A stretch of DNA of 64,000 bases. Source: Cercozoa sp. M6MM (lineage: Eukaryota > Endomyxa: Ascetosporea). The position numbers and the translations under genes are program-made. The stretch lies in assembly GCA_040357565.1 (NCBI GenBank), contig JBDODJ010000015.1. The stretch is one strand, 5' to 3'. Below, piece after piece: positions 1 through 11,486 of the stretch; position 1 is the first letter of the stretch, and each line of letters starts with the position of its first letter. The notes under the pieces were generated by a model that was not told where the DNA came from, made no database searches, and worked only from the letters and a program-made list of their open reading frames with translations.

Positions 1-3000
1 GAGTGAAAGCGTTTACCTTCATGAGCGCATCCTTTGCTGCGTCGCGTTGTTCCTGAAGCACAAGATATGCTGATATCAGGTCGATCAAAAAACAAGCTAC
101 AGCAGTTTCCTGGAGTTGGGACTCAACGCTTTCGATCGTTTGTGTGTTGCTCTGCCCAAAGCAGAACATCAGTGAGTTAAATCCAGTTCAGTCCAGTTTC
201 AGTCCAGTTGAACACAGATTTACCGCGTTGAACGGTTGCTGAAGAGCTTTCTCTAACGCCTGAAACAATCAAACATCAGTTAGAAGCCAGAGAGAACGAG
301 AAGTAAAAAAGAAAGCACCCCAACTTGGCCTTGAATCTGAATCTTGCGCTCGTGCGTTCGACCGGCATTTTCGAACTGCTCGAAAAAAAAGAATGAACAC
401 AACCAGTCATTTCCAAAACAAGTTTGTTCGCATGTGGTACCTGCGCAATCTCGCGTTGCAGCGTCGAAGTTTCGCTCCGCAGAGCCGAAGTGCTGTTTAA
501 AGCAAAAGACAAGGTCAGACCTAAAAAAAAACTAAGCGAGTTCAAAAATTACGCTGCGTTGAGAGCGCGAATCTTCTGACGCGCCTGACTGACCTGTCAC
601 AGGAAAATACGAAACTAAAAATCCAAGAGAACACCAAAAACCAGAAAAATACAAGAAAATACCGAATCCTGAGCTGAGTTGAAATCCGCGTTAATTCGCG
701 AGAGTTTTTCTTCGGCCAACGCGGCGCGTTTCTTGGCTGATTTTTGTTTTCGACATATTTATAGTGGGACAAATACGAAAAAACAATGGGTACCCTCCTC
801 GAACTCAGCATCGGCCTGTTTGCGCAGCAGCGTCTGAGCGTGGATCTCGCTACATAACACGCAGTGATAGAATGAACAGACTTGTTTCGAAAGGCAGTAA
901 CAACAAAGGGCAGTACCGCTGTGTACGCAAACGAGCGCGATCGGCCGTGTAGCCACCTGTCCAGTTGTTCAGTCAATTTGTACGGTCCATTCGTACAGCA
1001 TCATCCCTTCAGTACCTCGAATCTCGTTGCGCCGCGAGACCTGATCGCCATCGAGCGTGACGCAGTCGAAACGGTGTCGTTCCGCGTACCTGTACCGTCC
1101 ACATGTACCGTCCACATGTACCAGGTTAGCACACTTTGGTCCAAATAGACCAAAGAAACGCGAGAGAAAAAGAGAGAAAGTACTCCTTGGCACTGGCAAG
1201 TGTTTCCGCCACGAGAGTGCGACCAAAGATCTAAACAACACAATGCTCTGTACGGTCCGTTTGGACCTGTGGACACGTTGTACCTGACGCATAGCCGGTT
1301 CCGTTAAGGGAGTAAACTGAATCTGGTCCACCAAAGCGGCCACATCGGCACTGCGCGGGTACTCCTCGACGCGCATACTGCACAGGGCAGAAGCCATAGA
1401 CTCCACATAGTACCCTTAAACACACTCTATCGTAAAAAAACCTCTTAAACAAAAAACTACCGCTGTCTCAGTCGATTAAGCGGCATGAACGTGATGCGAC
1501 CGCTGCTTTTTTGCGACTGTACAGTAGGGAATAAACTGAGGTGTAGGGGTAGTAGGGAGTAACTGAGGTGTAGGGGTAGTAGGGAATAAACTGAGGTGTT
1601 GCGGGTAGACACACCTGCTGCAGCAGTCGAATGCACTGCGCCGCCACGGAATCATCGGTGACCACCCACTGCATCAGTTGATTGTGTGCAACCGTCTGTC
1701 CAAGTCGCACAGAAGATCGATCAGTCAGGTCAGACAAATACGAAAACACAAAAAGCCACCTCAATCGCCAGTTCGAAGCGACTGTCGTATTTCAGCAGTT
1801 CGATCACCGAGCCCAGGACGCCTTGCTGCGTGTCCTCCTTGTACCACCTGTATAAGTACATTTGGATCGTATGCTATGACCGTATATATGGACTGCATAT
1901 TTGATTGTACATATGGACAAAAATGAAAGGTGTTAAACATACAGATCGTGCTGATCGCAGATTTTGCGCATCTCGCTCTGTGCCTCGGCCATGTCGCGCA
2001 CCCTAAATCAAATCTATTTATTGACCCGTCCATTTGGTCCACCATGGGTTCATAAACGGTCCTTTTGGACAAGGGAGACCGAAATTAAGACCGAAATTAA
2101 GGGGGATACATCATCCGACTGAGTGCATCGCGCGAGTGCTTTTCGGCGCGCAGTGCCGAGTCGCGTTTCTCGCGTGCTTCCTCCTGTTTCACACATCCCG
2201 TCCGTATGGACCCCCTCCATTTTGACTCGTCCATTTTGAGTTGTCCACTCTGACCCGTCCATCTGGACAAGCAGAAGAAACACGTGTACCTGGTTGCGCC
2301 AACAGAGCTGTTTCGCATCGAACACTTGGCCACGCTGCTTGCTGCAGGATAAAGGGATAAAGGAATAAAGGGATAAGGGGGGGGGGGGGGGGTAAACGGA
2401 CTTAAGTTTGTCCAGAGCGGCGTTATGCTGCGCGAGTGTTTGTTTGAGCTGTTCGGCCTCGTTCTCCTTGATTTCGCACTCTTCAGTCAACTGGTCAGGA
2501 AACAAACAAACGCGTTTGCAGCGCGGAAATAAAATTCTAACAGGTTCTCTACCTCTGCGAGACGACGTTTCAGTTTCTCACTGTTCTTTCGCGCCACTCT
2601 TTCGTCTACAGGCACAAAATCTCCAAGTTTTACAAGATAACAAAATAAACTGTACTTTCTTCCAGAGTGGAGAAACGCTCGCGCAGCTCAGTCTGCATAT
2701 TTTGTGTATGCATTTTGAAGCTAAAAGAAGGAAAAAGGATGTACGAGCTGCGCTGTTAACGCTTCGTCGCGTTCGGCTTGACTTTTAAATCCGAGAGCTT
2801 GCAGTTCCTGCATTCGAAAAAACTGAATTTCAGACCTTCAAGTTTTTGCGGGAAGTAAACTGACAGTTTCGAGAGCAGCAAACTGCGCCGACAGTTCATC
2901 GACTTCTTCGCGCTTTTCCGTCTGCCAGAAAACAATAAAATACTAAACCCTGGATTCAGAACAAAGAACAATGCACCTCACTCGCACGCAGTTTTTTCAG

Positions 3001-4763
3001 CTTTTCAACAGTTTCGCTGAAGCGTTTCTCCATCTGACAGATAGCGAGTACTCTTGAAAGTCTTGTAGCCCGGTGTTCCTTTTTTAAAGTACCTGTGCAA
3101 GCTGTAGACGCATCTCGGTGGACTTTTGGTTCGAGGTTTCTTGCTGTTTGAGTGCCTGCTGGAGCGCTTCCTCGGCATGCGCGTGTTCGGCGACACATTC
3201 CTCGCGCTGGTTGTACGGACATTTGGACAGAGACAGGGACATAAAGACACAAGGTACTAAAGCGATCAAGCGCGCATGCTCGCGCGTCTGCAGTCGCTCG
3301 AGTTCGGCATCAGCGTGCACAATTTTCCGCTCAGCTTCGGCACAGTCCTGACGTGCTTGTTCGAGTTTCTACAGGTGCGCATGTACGATACATTCGTGCA
3401 ACACAAAAAGACACAACGTACAGCAGCTAAAGCCGTGTCGATTTCCTCTTGCTCATTTTTCGAACGATCGCACTGGAAGCACAAAAAGCAATAAAACAGT
3501 GCGAACAATTTAGGCAGTTTGGAGAAACTGCACCTCAGCCAATTCGTGTTCGGCTACTGTGCGGTCCTTGTCATAAACAGAGAACTCGAGGACGCGACGT
3601 TTCTGGTCTGTCAGAAGTGAAAATACAAAAAAAAAAACGATGAACCAATGAATGGTGTGATTGGTAGAGACTGAAACGGTACCCAACTCTTGGAACTGAC
3701 GCAGTAGTTGTTGTTCAGTCTGCAGTTCTTCTAGTCGCGTTTCAATGTACGCAATGACATCCGCAATCTCCGTCACTTTCGTTGCCTGTTCGGTTGTTCG
3801 CATTCACACATCAAAAGCTCGAAGGAACGAAGGCGAAAGAACAAGTTACGGCCTCCTGCAAGTTGCGCTTGGCTTCACGTCGCTGTTCTTCGTATTTTCG
3901 AGTACCGGCGATTTGTTTCAACATCTGCAAGCACACAGATATCGCTGCAGCAAAGCGAAAAAAGCAAATGAACAAACCTCAAGTCGTTCCTTGTCCGTCA
4001 TGGTGATAAGTGCGGCCACACGACCCTGCGAATAGTTGTATTTCGTATTGTTGGCTTTAGTAGAGTTTGATTGGCTTTAGTAGAGTTATATTTGGCGAAA
4101 CGCACCTGCGGAACAATGTTGTACGGCTTGCGACGCGAAAGTCCGGCCGTTTCCAGCAGCTGCAAAACCGGAGAAGTCAAAAGTGTGATGGAGCAGTGTG
4201 AAAGCAGCAAAAACCGAGTCGATGTTGCTTCGCGCGACATAAGCGCCATTGAGGAAGAATTCGTCCTTTTTTAGACCGATCGATCGGCGGATGGATACTT
4301 CATCCTGTCTCAAAAAAGCTCATAAAACGAGATAATAAATAAAGGGAAAAATCACCTGGTCAATCGGCAGGCGTCGATCGGTGTTGTCAAAGAAGAGTTC
4401 AACAGAAGCCGCCCTGCTCAAGCAAAATGCAAGAGTCAACAACTCGCAAATCCGTCAGCCAAAATATTAAAAAGCCCAAAAACTCACATGACAGGACGGC
4501 CACTGCCGTCGTGGAGAATGCGCGCACGCATCTCACGTCCCTGGCCCTGGAACTCATCACTCAGCACGAACTGAATCGCTTTAAACACGTTCGATTTGCC
4601 TGCGCCGTTCTTGCCGACAATCACGTTGTGCCGCGGGTCGAACTCCACCACTGCGTTTCGTGCATCAAGCAAACTGCATCCCTGACAAAGAAAAGGCCTC
4701 CCTGGTACCGGTTCGGGTCTTGTAGGACCGAAAGCCTTCGATCACGACCTTCTTTATGTGCAT
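1..4763 (-). CDS. SMC3: SMC3 cohesin ATPase, 5' part (C-terminus beyond window)
   Basis: Core subunit of the cohesin ring, which holds sister chromatids together in the nucleus. The start at 4763 gives MHIKKVVIEGFRSYK, the classic SMC3 amino end. It is followed by the Walker A motif GKNGAGKS and the SMC3-type stretch AIQFVLSDEF (about 4490-4672). The next exons carry RRSIGLKKDEFFLNG and LLETAGLSRRKPYNIVPQ. About 2 kb of heptad-rich coil follows, then a hinge region, and near 1040-1090 the conserved RFDCVTLDGDQVS. From there to base 1 the returning coil continues. The carboxy-terminal head with signature motif and Walker B is not in the window. At least 15 short introns are present, several holding GTCCA/TGGAC palindromes. 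It is divergent from SNU13, with starts 374 bp apart. The identification is secure from motif order. Individual exon borders in the coil are approximate. Confidence 0.93.
1523..1605. repeat. Minisatellite in SMC3 intron
   Basis: Three imperfect tandem copies of a unit of about 26 bases containing GGGAATAAACTGAGGTGT lie between coil exons of SMC3. The sequence does not read as coil in any frame, so I treat it as intronic. Confidence 0.7.
2377..2392. repeat. Poly-G run (poly-C on the sense strand) in SMC3 intron
   Basis: Sixteen consecutive G follow short ATAAAGG repeats. On the coding strand this reads TTTACCCC..., the same design as C-rich introns elsewhere in the window (about 13.43, 14.91, 42-43 and 54.76 kb). 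Confidence 0.8.
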
Positions 4764-5136
4764 CGCTCTGTTGTGAACAGAGAAACGAGTGGTATAGGCG
4801 CAACTCGTCACCACAGAAAAAACTGTACCAGATTATCGGCGCTGGCGCCAAAAACACCACTGGCACAACAAGTACTATGCGAGTTTCTAGCTGTGCTCTG
4901 CCACACAAAGGTACCAGGTACACTGGCCTGCCACCTTGCTCTATGCTGAGACTTCACTCTGTCGCTGCTGACTCAAATGATCCCGAGATTTATTGTTTTT
5001 CTCCAATCGACGCTCTGTGCGAGTGTGCCAGTGAGTGCTTGTGTGCTAACGGTGTTTTGTGGTTATAGTGAAGCTTGGAGGTCAAAATAACGTTGGTGGC
5101 GGCCACAAAAAATACAGTGACAGAAAACGCAAAAAC
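4764..5136. promoter_or_regulatory. Divergent intergenic region SMC3 / SNU13
   Basis: 373 bases between two opposed start codons hold no convincing coding exon. This is presumably a shared promoter. I see no clear TATA box. It overlaps several shadow frames of about 60-100 codons that match nothing recognisable. Confidence 0.45.
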
Positions 5137-5679
5137 ATGAGCACAGCCTTGCCGTATGACAGTCGAATCTTTCCACTAGCGCCGCCGGAGATGAGTCTGC
5201 GGCTGTACGACTTGGTGAATCACGCGCTGCATCACGGACAGCTGAAGAAAGGCGTCAATGAGTGTGTGTTTTGTTTTTGTGTGGTTGGTGGGGGGNNNNN
5301 NNNNNNNNNNNNNNNNNNNNNNNNNNNNNNNNNNNNNNNNNNNNNNNNNNNNNNNNNNNNNNNNNNNNNNNNNNNNNNNNNNNNNNNNNNNNNNNTGACT
5401 ATAGTTTCTTGAGCAGCACTCAAGGCGGTGCAGCGCGACAGGGCGGACCTCGTGCTGATCGCTGCCGACGCAGACCCGATCTCGGTGGTACTTGAGGTGC
5501 CAACGGAGAGTGAAGCCAAGGTCGTCACCTACGTGTTCGTGCCGTCGAAGGACATGCTTGGCCGTGCATGCGGCTTGTCAAGTCCCGTCGTGTGCTGCAC
5601 CATTCTCGCCGACCAGAAGTGGCCACTTCGCGGCACCGTTGCCAACTTTAAGACCGAGGTCGAGAAGCTTCTCATTTAA
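5137..5679 (+). CDS. SNU13: SNU13 / 15.5K (NHP2L1) kink-turn RNA-binding protein
   Basis: L7Ae-family protein that binds kink-turns in U4 snRNA and box C/D snoRNAs, a component of the spliceosome tri-snRNP and of snoRNPs. Two exons: 5137-5263 (MSTALPYDSRIFPLAPPEMS to GVNE) and 5417-5679. The phase across the intron is consistent and gives ...GVNE-S-LKAVQRDRADLVLIA. Diagnostic family segments are LIAADADP, YVFVPSKDMLGRACG, and a closing helix ending EVEKLLI. The length of about 130 residues matches SNU13 (about 128). The single intron contains a 100-base assembly gap, so its true size is unknown. Ribosomal L7Ae and NHP2 are less likely, because VFVPSK-LGRACG is the SNU13/NHP2 signature and the short amino end fits SNU13. 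Confidence 0.95.
5296..5395. other. Assembly gap (100 N)
   Basis: One hundred undetermined bases inside the SNU13 intron, right after a GGTGGGGGGG stretch. The gap length is probably nominal. Confidence 0.99.
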
Positions 5680-5932
5680 TTACCGATTGCTGGTTCTATT
5701 TAAACAACAAAAAAAAACTTAAGCGTCGGATGCCCGCTACCTGCACCGACCATGAAGTCGACTTCGGTGTCTGGGGAACGTCAAAAGGGGAGTTGTATGG
5801 TCCTACCCTAAGCAGGCGGTAGACACAGCCATTTCTCGCGACCCGCCCCCGACTGGTGCAGGGGAACTACCGTACATAGTTGGTTTCCTAGAAGACTCAA
5901 CTAACTAAACGTCGGATGCCTGGTCGTTTGGG
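5680..5932. other. Convergent spacer with an 11-bp direct repeat
   Basis: The sequence CGTCGGATGCC occurs at 5724-5734 and again at 5910-5920, bracketing about 175 bases. No coding frame is recognisable in between. It lies between the two 3' ends of SNU13 and the dynein light chain, so it probably holds their terminators. Confidence 0.6.
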
Positions 5933-6462
5933 TCACGCGACCGAGAGCGCAAATGCGGTAGTCATGACGTTCATGGTGTCGTTTTCCCAACTAACGGAGC
6001 AGGACCCGTCGCGCGAGCCATCCCAGTAGCAAGTCGACGCGCTGTGGAGGCCAGCTCCATTTTTCTGCATCAGCACGCACGTGACGACGTACTTGTACGG
6101 CTTGTTTAACAGCTGCAATCCGCGCAGCGCTCCCTCAATGATCGACGTGGTCCATTCGTCGACATTTCTCTCCGTGTACATCTCATGGCCCACAACCTAC
6201 CAAAACCAATATTGTTTGTGACAAGGGAAGGATTTCAGGTTTATGCTCTTCTTTCTTTTTTCGGAGTAAACTGCATTTTGTCGCATACAGTACAGTACCT
6301 GTTCGATGGCCTTGGTTATGCAACGCTTGACCTCGTCATAGTCGAACTCTTGCTACACACGAGCTGGACATGAGTTTTTCTCAAGCAGATTCTTTCGGTG
6401 GAGCGACGAGCAGTTTGCTCACAGCGACGAAAAATACTCACCTCTTCGTCCAACGTGTTCAT
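5933..6462 (-). CDS. DYNLT1: Tctex-type dynein light chain (DYNLT family)
   Basis: Light chain of cytoplasmic and/or axonemal dynein that dimerises on the intermediate chain. Three exons: 6442-6462 (MNTLDEE), 6299-6352 (QEFDYDEVKRCITKAIEQ) and 5933-6196. Splice phase is 0 at both junctions. The predicted 112 residues match the 113 of animal DYNLT1. Strongly conserved stretches are VDEWTTSIIE, KPYKYVVTCVLMQKNGAGLH and CYWDGSRDGSCSVSWEN. The upstream frame with SKEERALST is open but lacks an in-frame ATG, so the start at 6462 is preferred. It is convergent with SNU13. Symbol by family only; a flagellar paralogue cannot be excluded. Confidence 0.93.
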
Positions 6463-6926
6463 CTGAATGGTACTAAGTGCACGTTCCTCCTTTGACAAAG
6501 CTCTATTGCCCGGATTTTGCTGATTATGGTTCTGTATTTGTAGTTTCCTGTTTCCGCGCGGAAAAAGGGATGTTCATGGTCTCCAGTTCTCAGGCCGAAG
6601 CACGGGGTGCTAGGATACAAGCACAAGCAGATCGATGCGCAGGAAGTGGTCGTTTGTGATCTGTGATTGGTCAGATCAAATCACAGCCCATCCTCGCAAA
6701 AATAAAACGCCCGTGACTTTTTTTCTGCGAGTGGGCGTTGATCGCCAGACAAGCTTGTTAGCAACGAAACAGTGAAAAGGACACCGAGAGAACCGCATCG
6801 GGAGCAGGTGTGCATTTTGGGTACGCGCATGTTTTTTTGACAAGTTTCTTTTGGACCCAGTGTCTCCAGAGGACGAACTTGCTTGCTTGATTGTCCGGTT
6901 GCTGTCTCTTGCAGGGCCAAGCCAAA
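6463..6926. other. Divergent intergenic region, no gene seen
   Basis: 464 bases between the start codons of the dynein light chain (minus) and the orphan secreted protein (plus). Presumed promoters for both. Open frames on either strand show no family resemblance. Confidence 0.4.
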
Positions 6927-9005
6927 ATGCAGCGTCCGGTTGCTCTCTTAGCACTGCCTGCACTGGCAGCAGTGGTAACAGTGTCTTGTGGAAGTTGTTG
7001 TTTCAAATCAACCGTGGCGTTTGACGTGGAACAGGCGTCAGTGTCGTCAACGTCTGTTGTTGAGTTTTTCGACAAGCGAGGAAATCTCGTAAACACGTTT
7101 GATGCATGTGGCGCTTCCAAGGTAGTTTTACAATACGTTTATCGCGATTGTTTGACCTCGTTGACGGTTGGGCCTTCTCAGAACACGTGCGTGAACTTTG
7201 ATGCCACCGCGAAGGCATACAGGGTCAATATCCCGGCCGGTGTGCAGCTGGAAATCACAATTCCGCGAACACTGACCTGGTGCACTAAACTGTTGATCTT
7301 TCTTACCGTCTCCTTATGTGTTTCTGGTGTCTAGGCCTGTGAAGAACTGCCGTTTCGGTGTAAACACGCGGAACTATGGCGATTTGGAACACGATGTTGA
7401 AGTTTCGCTGTCGCGCCGACAGCGCGGACAATACTTTTTCCTGCACGTGACTGATAGGAGTGAAAGCCTTTGCGAAAACCACGATGTGCAGAAGCAGGTG
7501 ATTTTGCGCCCTGTGCCTCTTCGCAGCCATGTACGTTCTGTCCCTTCCTTTCTGTCCTTTCTGTTTGCAAGACCAGTTTTTCTGCAGGGCGCCGATGTTC
7601 CCGAAATCAAAACCAACGCGTGTTGCTTTGTGCCAGACGAGTGCATGTCGAAAAACGACTTGCGTGTGGCAAGCGGCAGCAAGCCTCTGGCTACCACTGT
7701 CGGTGCTTGCACCTTCGGCAGTGTGAATGGTAAATTCGATACTTTAACTTCTTGCTTCTGTGTTTGTACGACAGGTTTGTGTAGTTCCGGAAGGTGTGAC
7801 GGCGAGTTTCCACCGCTTGTCGACATTCACGCGATGGACAATGCGAAGCTGCGGCCGGCGATCTCCGAGCTTCCAAATTGAAGGGCCTACTGAGGTATGG
7901 TTTTTTGAGAAACGTTGCTTTGAAACTGTACCGTTTTTTTTTAAACGCAGGGCGCAGTCGACATTTGGAAGGACGCGGGCAGTGTCTGCGCGGTGAAATT
8001 CTCGTTCGATTCGCGAGCTGTCTGCGGCTCTGGTATGCTTGCGTTTCACTGGCTTGTGTTTGTTGTTTTGATGCTTGTATTGTAGGTCTCACTCCTCGTC
8101 GTATCGAGTTGAGCGACAAGCCCACGAAGGTTCGCGAAACCTTTGATGTGCCGATCATTCAAAAGCTTTCACTCAAGTTGGACTGGTCACGGACCTCGGT
8201 CTTCCTGAAGCATGTGTACGTTCTCTCGTTGTCCCCTACCGTGCCTTTTCGATGTTTATGTAGTGATTGTGCACACGACTTGGGCTACGATTGGAAGCCA
8301 CTTCCAGACACAGAAGGCGTCGCCAATGCTTTGGATGACACTGAGGATGCTTCTTTGCGACCTGTCGATCCAGAGGCTGTTCTTGAGTTGTTGAAGCCTC
8401 ACATTGTTGGTGCGTTGCTTTAGATGCGTGTTTTTGGCACCATTAAACATCTACAAATGCATGCAGAGTCGATCCCCACTGGCGTCACGATTCATCTTGG
8501 CGTTGATCTCAAGCTCACTGACTTTGCACTTCGGTAGTCATCAACACTCTCAACTTTGGCTGTGAAGATGTTTTTTTCGTTGTTTGCAGCTTGAGCCGGA
8601 TGTTCGTGAACCTTCCTTCGTGCCGTGTCAACAGCGAAGCCATGACTGTCTCAGCGATGGCGGTATTACTTTTGTTTCTTTAACTTTGGAGGTGTCAGAT
8701 AGAGTATTTACATATGCAGCGCATCAAGTACCGCGTCGTGCCACGCTTGCGTCAGCGTAACCCTTTTTTCGTTTGTCGTGTTGAGTCCCAATATGTATCG
8801 GTGTTTTGCAGAACTGTGCCAGGTGCAGCTCATTGACGTCGACGATTTGGTCGACCCAGGCAGATGCCCTATCAACCGCCGCGTGCTTCGGCCGCTCTTG
8901 CTGCACATTGCCAACGAACAGATCGTGAAAAACGACGTTTGCGGCCGCATTGACGAGATCATTCGCGACAAATCGCCGTTCGGACAGGCGTTGGCTTTCG
9001 AGTAA
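6927..9005 (+). CDS. Orphan secreted protein, 509 residues, 11 exons
   Basis: No family recognised. The start at 6927 gives MQRPVALLALPALAAVVTVS, a typical signal peptide followed by CGSCC. Exons: 6927-7279, 7335-7530, 7588-7729, 7785-7894, 7951-8032, 8086-8215, 8264-8409, 8467-8533, 8590-8662, 8720-8756, 8812-9005. They total 1,530 bases, exactly 509 codons plus TAA, with every junction in phase. Introns are about 45-60 bases. Cysteines are scattered through the amino half. The carboxy half (SIPTGVTIHLGVDLKLTDFA, RPLLLHIANEQIVKNDVCGR) looks like alternating strands and helices. No transmembrane segment is seen after the signal. Upstream of the RhoGAP gene in the same direction. A secreted or lumenal lipid-binding role is possible but unsupported. 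Confidence 0.85.
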
Positions 9006-9277
9006 GACACTGACGAATTGAGTCGAACCTGTGAAATATTGGCGAACTTGTAGCTAGTAGCACTAAACACATTTTATACGCCTTGACGGGGGCGGTAGGC
9101 CTCTTTGGGCTCAAAAAACGCCTTGTGGCTCAAGAAACTGGCAAGGGAGTGTGCCTTGCCAACACAGGCCGTTAGCGACGTGCTTAGGGCCAGAACAGGG
9201 CTGTGCGCGATTCAGGCAAGTTTACCTGCGGCGCAATGAGGTATTCTTAGCTGCAGGCAAGATGAAGTTAGCTCGTG

Positions 9278-11361
9278 TGCCAATCAAAAGCAAAAAAATC
9301 TCGGTTGTCTTTCGTGTCCAAATGCAGTGTCGCGTCAAGCTCTGGCACCGAGGTGTCAGAGACTTCGGTATACGCCGTCGTCTACGAACTGGCAGAAAAG
9401 AAGGTAGTATACTTGTACTGCATTTGGTTGTGTGGTTCGATCTCGATCGTTGTGTGTGCGTTTTTCCAGTCCTGGCGTGTGTCGCATGAGGGCGGTTGGA
9501 GCGAGCTGCACCTATACCGTGACGTGCGTGACGGCACATATCGCATTGTGGGCTGGCTCGTGTCGGAAGAGAAGCCGATCCTGATCAATGTCAACATCAC
9601 CGAGCTGTGCAAGCTGAAGATCAAGACGCCCGATTTCCACAAGCTCACGGACGAGACCGGCAAGGTTTGGGGTTTCGGGTACCACAACGGCACCAACTCG
9701 CTCGAGCAGGCACATGCTTTCGGCGAGCAGGTGTTGCAAGTCATCACGCGCTGCAAGGAGGTGCCTTTGCTCTGTCTAATTATATATATATATATATATA
9801 TGTATATAAATATATATATATATGTATATAAATATATATATATATATATATGTATATAAATATATATATATATATTATATCGAGGTGTCCAGGAGCAACG
9901 AAAGCTTTCGGCGCCGCCACCGGTGCTTCCTCCGCCGCCGCCAACACAGACCAAGAACACAGGTAGTTTATTCTCGTGTCGTTTGCAGGCATGTTTTGTT
10001 AATGTGTGTTGGGACTCGGGGGTTGGACAGCGACGTCGCCGCGGTCGCGCTGGGTGCCCCGACCGCCGTCGGTGCGTCGCAACTCGTGTGCTCAACCGCA
10101 GTTCCACAAGCGCGAAAGCGACGGTTTCGGTGACGACATCTTCGCGGCGGCACCGATGGGCAAACTGGACATTCTGCCTGTCAAGCCGTTGCGTGGTCCC
10201 GGTACTTTCCACATCCAACCTCTCATCCAACCTGAGAGCTACCGGTATGATACCTTATTGTCTAGGCTCGGACGAGCAGATCACGGACCCGCTAAGTGCA
10301 ATGCATGTGGAGCACGCAACTTACGACCCGCACACACGCACCTACACGGGCATTCCGCACGACTGGAAGAAACAACTTGAGGTGCAGTTCGGCTTGCCGC
10401 CACGCATGCTTGAATTGCGCCGTGTCAGAGGTGCGTTTCTTCCTTGTCTTTGATTGTGTGGGGTGAATGCATTCCGTCGCATGCTTTTGTAGGATACAAG
10501 GACCGCATTCCGTCGGTGCTGGTGCAGATGAGACATGCTCTGTGTGCTCAAGGCGGTCTCGAGAGCGAAGGCATCTTCCGCCTCGCTCCGGATGCTGAGC
10601 AGTGCGAGTGCGTGAAGCGGCAACTGAACGATGGCACCTTCCGCGGCTGCAACGACGTTAACATTGTTGCCAAGTGTGTTTCCTTCCTTTCTTGGGCAGC
10701 TTAATCAAGGTGTTTATTCTTATCAATCTGATCTCTCTTGGGCAGCTTAATCAAGGTGTGGTTCCGTGACCTTCCCGAACCGATCCTGTCGCCGCTGCCT
10801 GCTGTACTTGCTTTCTGCGTTGCTTTCGGTTGAGTTTACGCTCACGAACTGACCTGTGCACAGGAAGATATCGAGAAGGGCGGTTCCCCTGCTGCTGTGC
10901 GTTATCTTTTTTTTTCGCAGACTTCTGGTGTTGCTTCTTTATGTCGGAACTGTTCTCTAGGCTGGCGAGTTGGTGCAGAGGCTGCCAGAGCCCAACAACA
11001 GCATCGGTATGGCCTTCTTTCGTCCCCATGTACTGACTAACGTGGTCGGAGTGCTTCTGTGCAGTCCTGTGGCTGTTGGACCTGTGCTGCGAGGTCACTG
11101 AGCACCAGTCCATGAATCGCATGACTCCGAAAAACATTGCCATTGTCATTACACCGGTAACTCTCATATCATCACACACTTCTGCCTGTGTTTCTGCAGG
11201 AGGTCCTCTCACAAAATGCTGTACAACAGAACTTGATCACGTCAAACTTTACGGACCCAATCAAGAACCTCACGTTCTCGCAAAAGGCCGCCGACTTTGT
11301 CGAGAACGCCATCTTGTGGCGCATGCAAAACGATCCGATCACGCCGCAAGTCTGCCTCTAA
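9278..11361 (+). CDS. EVH1(WH1)-polyproline-CRIB-RhoGAP protein
   Basis: Predicted GTPase-activating protein for Rho/Rac/Rop GTPases acting on actin. The exons from 9470 on are phase-perfect: 9470-9760, 9893-9962, 10031-10201, 10266-10430, 10493-10673, 10746-10803, 10864-10896, 10961-11006, 11065-11156, 11200-11361. Domain order: an EVH1-like fold (WSELHLYRDVRDGTYRIVGW ... VWGFGYHNGTNSLEQA); a proline run APPPVLPPPPPTQ; a CRIB-like motif (ITDPLSAMHVEHATYDPHT); then RhoGAP with the arginine-finger loop GLESEGIFRLAP, LIKVWFRDLPEPILSPLP and MNRMTPKNIAIVITP. The CRIB-RhoGAP core resembles plant RopGAPs. The first exon starts upstream of 9278 and its ATG is unresolved. About 465 residues are readable. 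Stop TAA at 11359-11361. Confidence 0.88.
9779..9883. repeat. TA-rich microsatellite in RhoGAP intron
   Basis: Alternating TA runs with interspersed TGTATATAAA units fill most of the intron between the EVH1 exon and the proline-rich exon. Confidence 0.9.
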
Positions 11362-11452
11362 ACGGCCGAGCTCATTTTACCCTTAAAGCGCTCGTTTTCA
11401 CTTGCCATCGTCCGCTTACCGTAAGTCAGCAAGACTGTTAGGCTGCTATGGG

Positions 11453-11486
<34 letters not shown>

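Noticed and set aside
9382-10230. A 282-codon minus-strand frame
   Set aside because: It runs through the TA microsatellite (long Ile/Tyr runs) and is antisense to phase-perfect RhoGAP exons.
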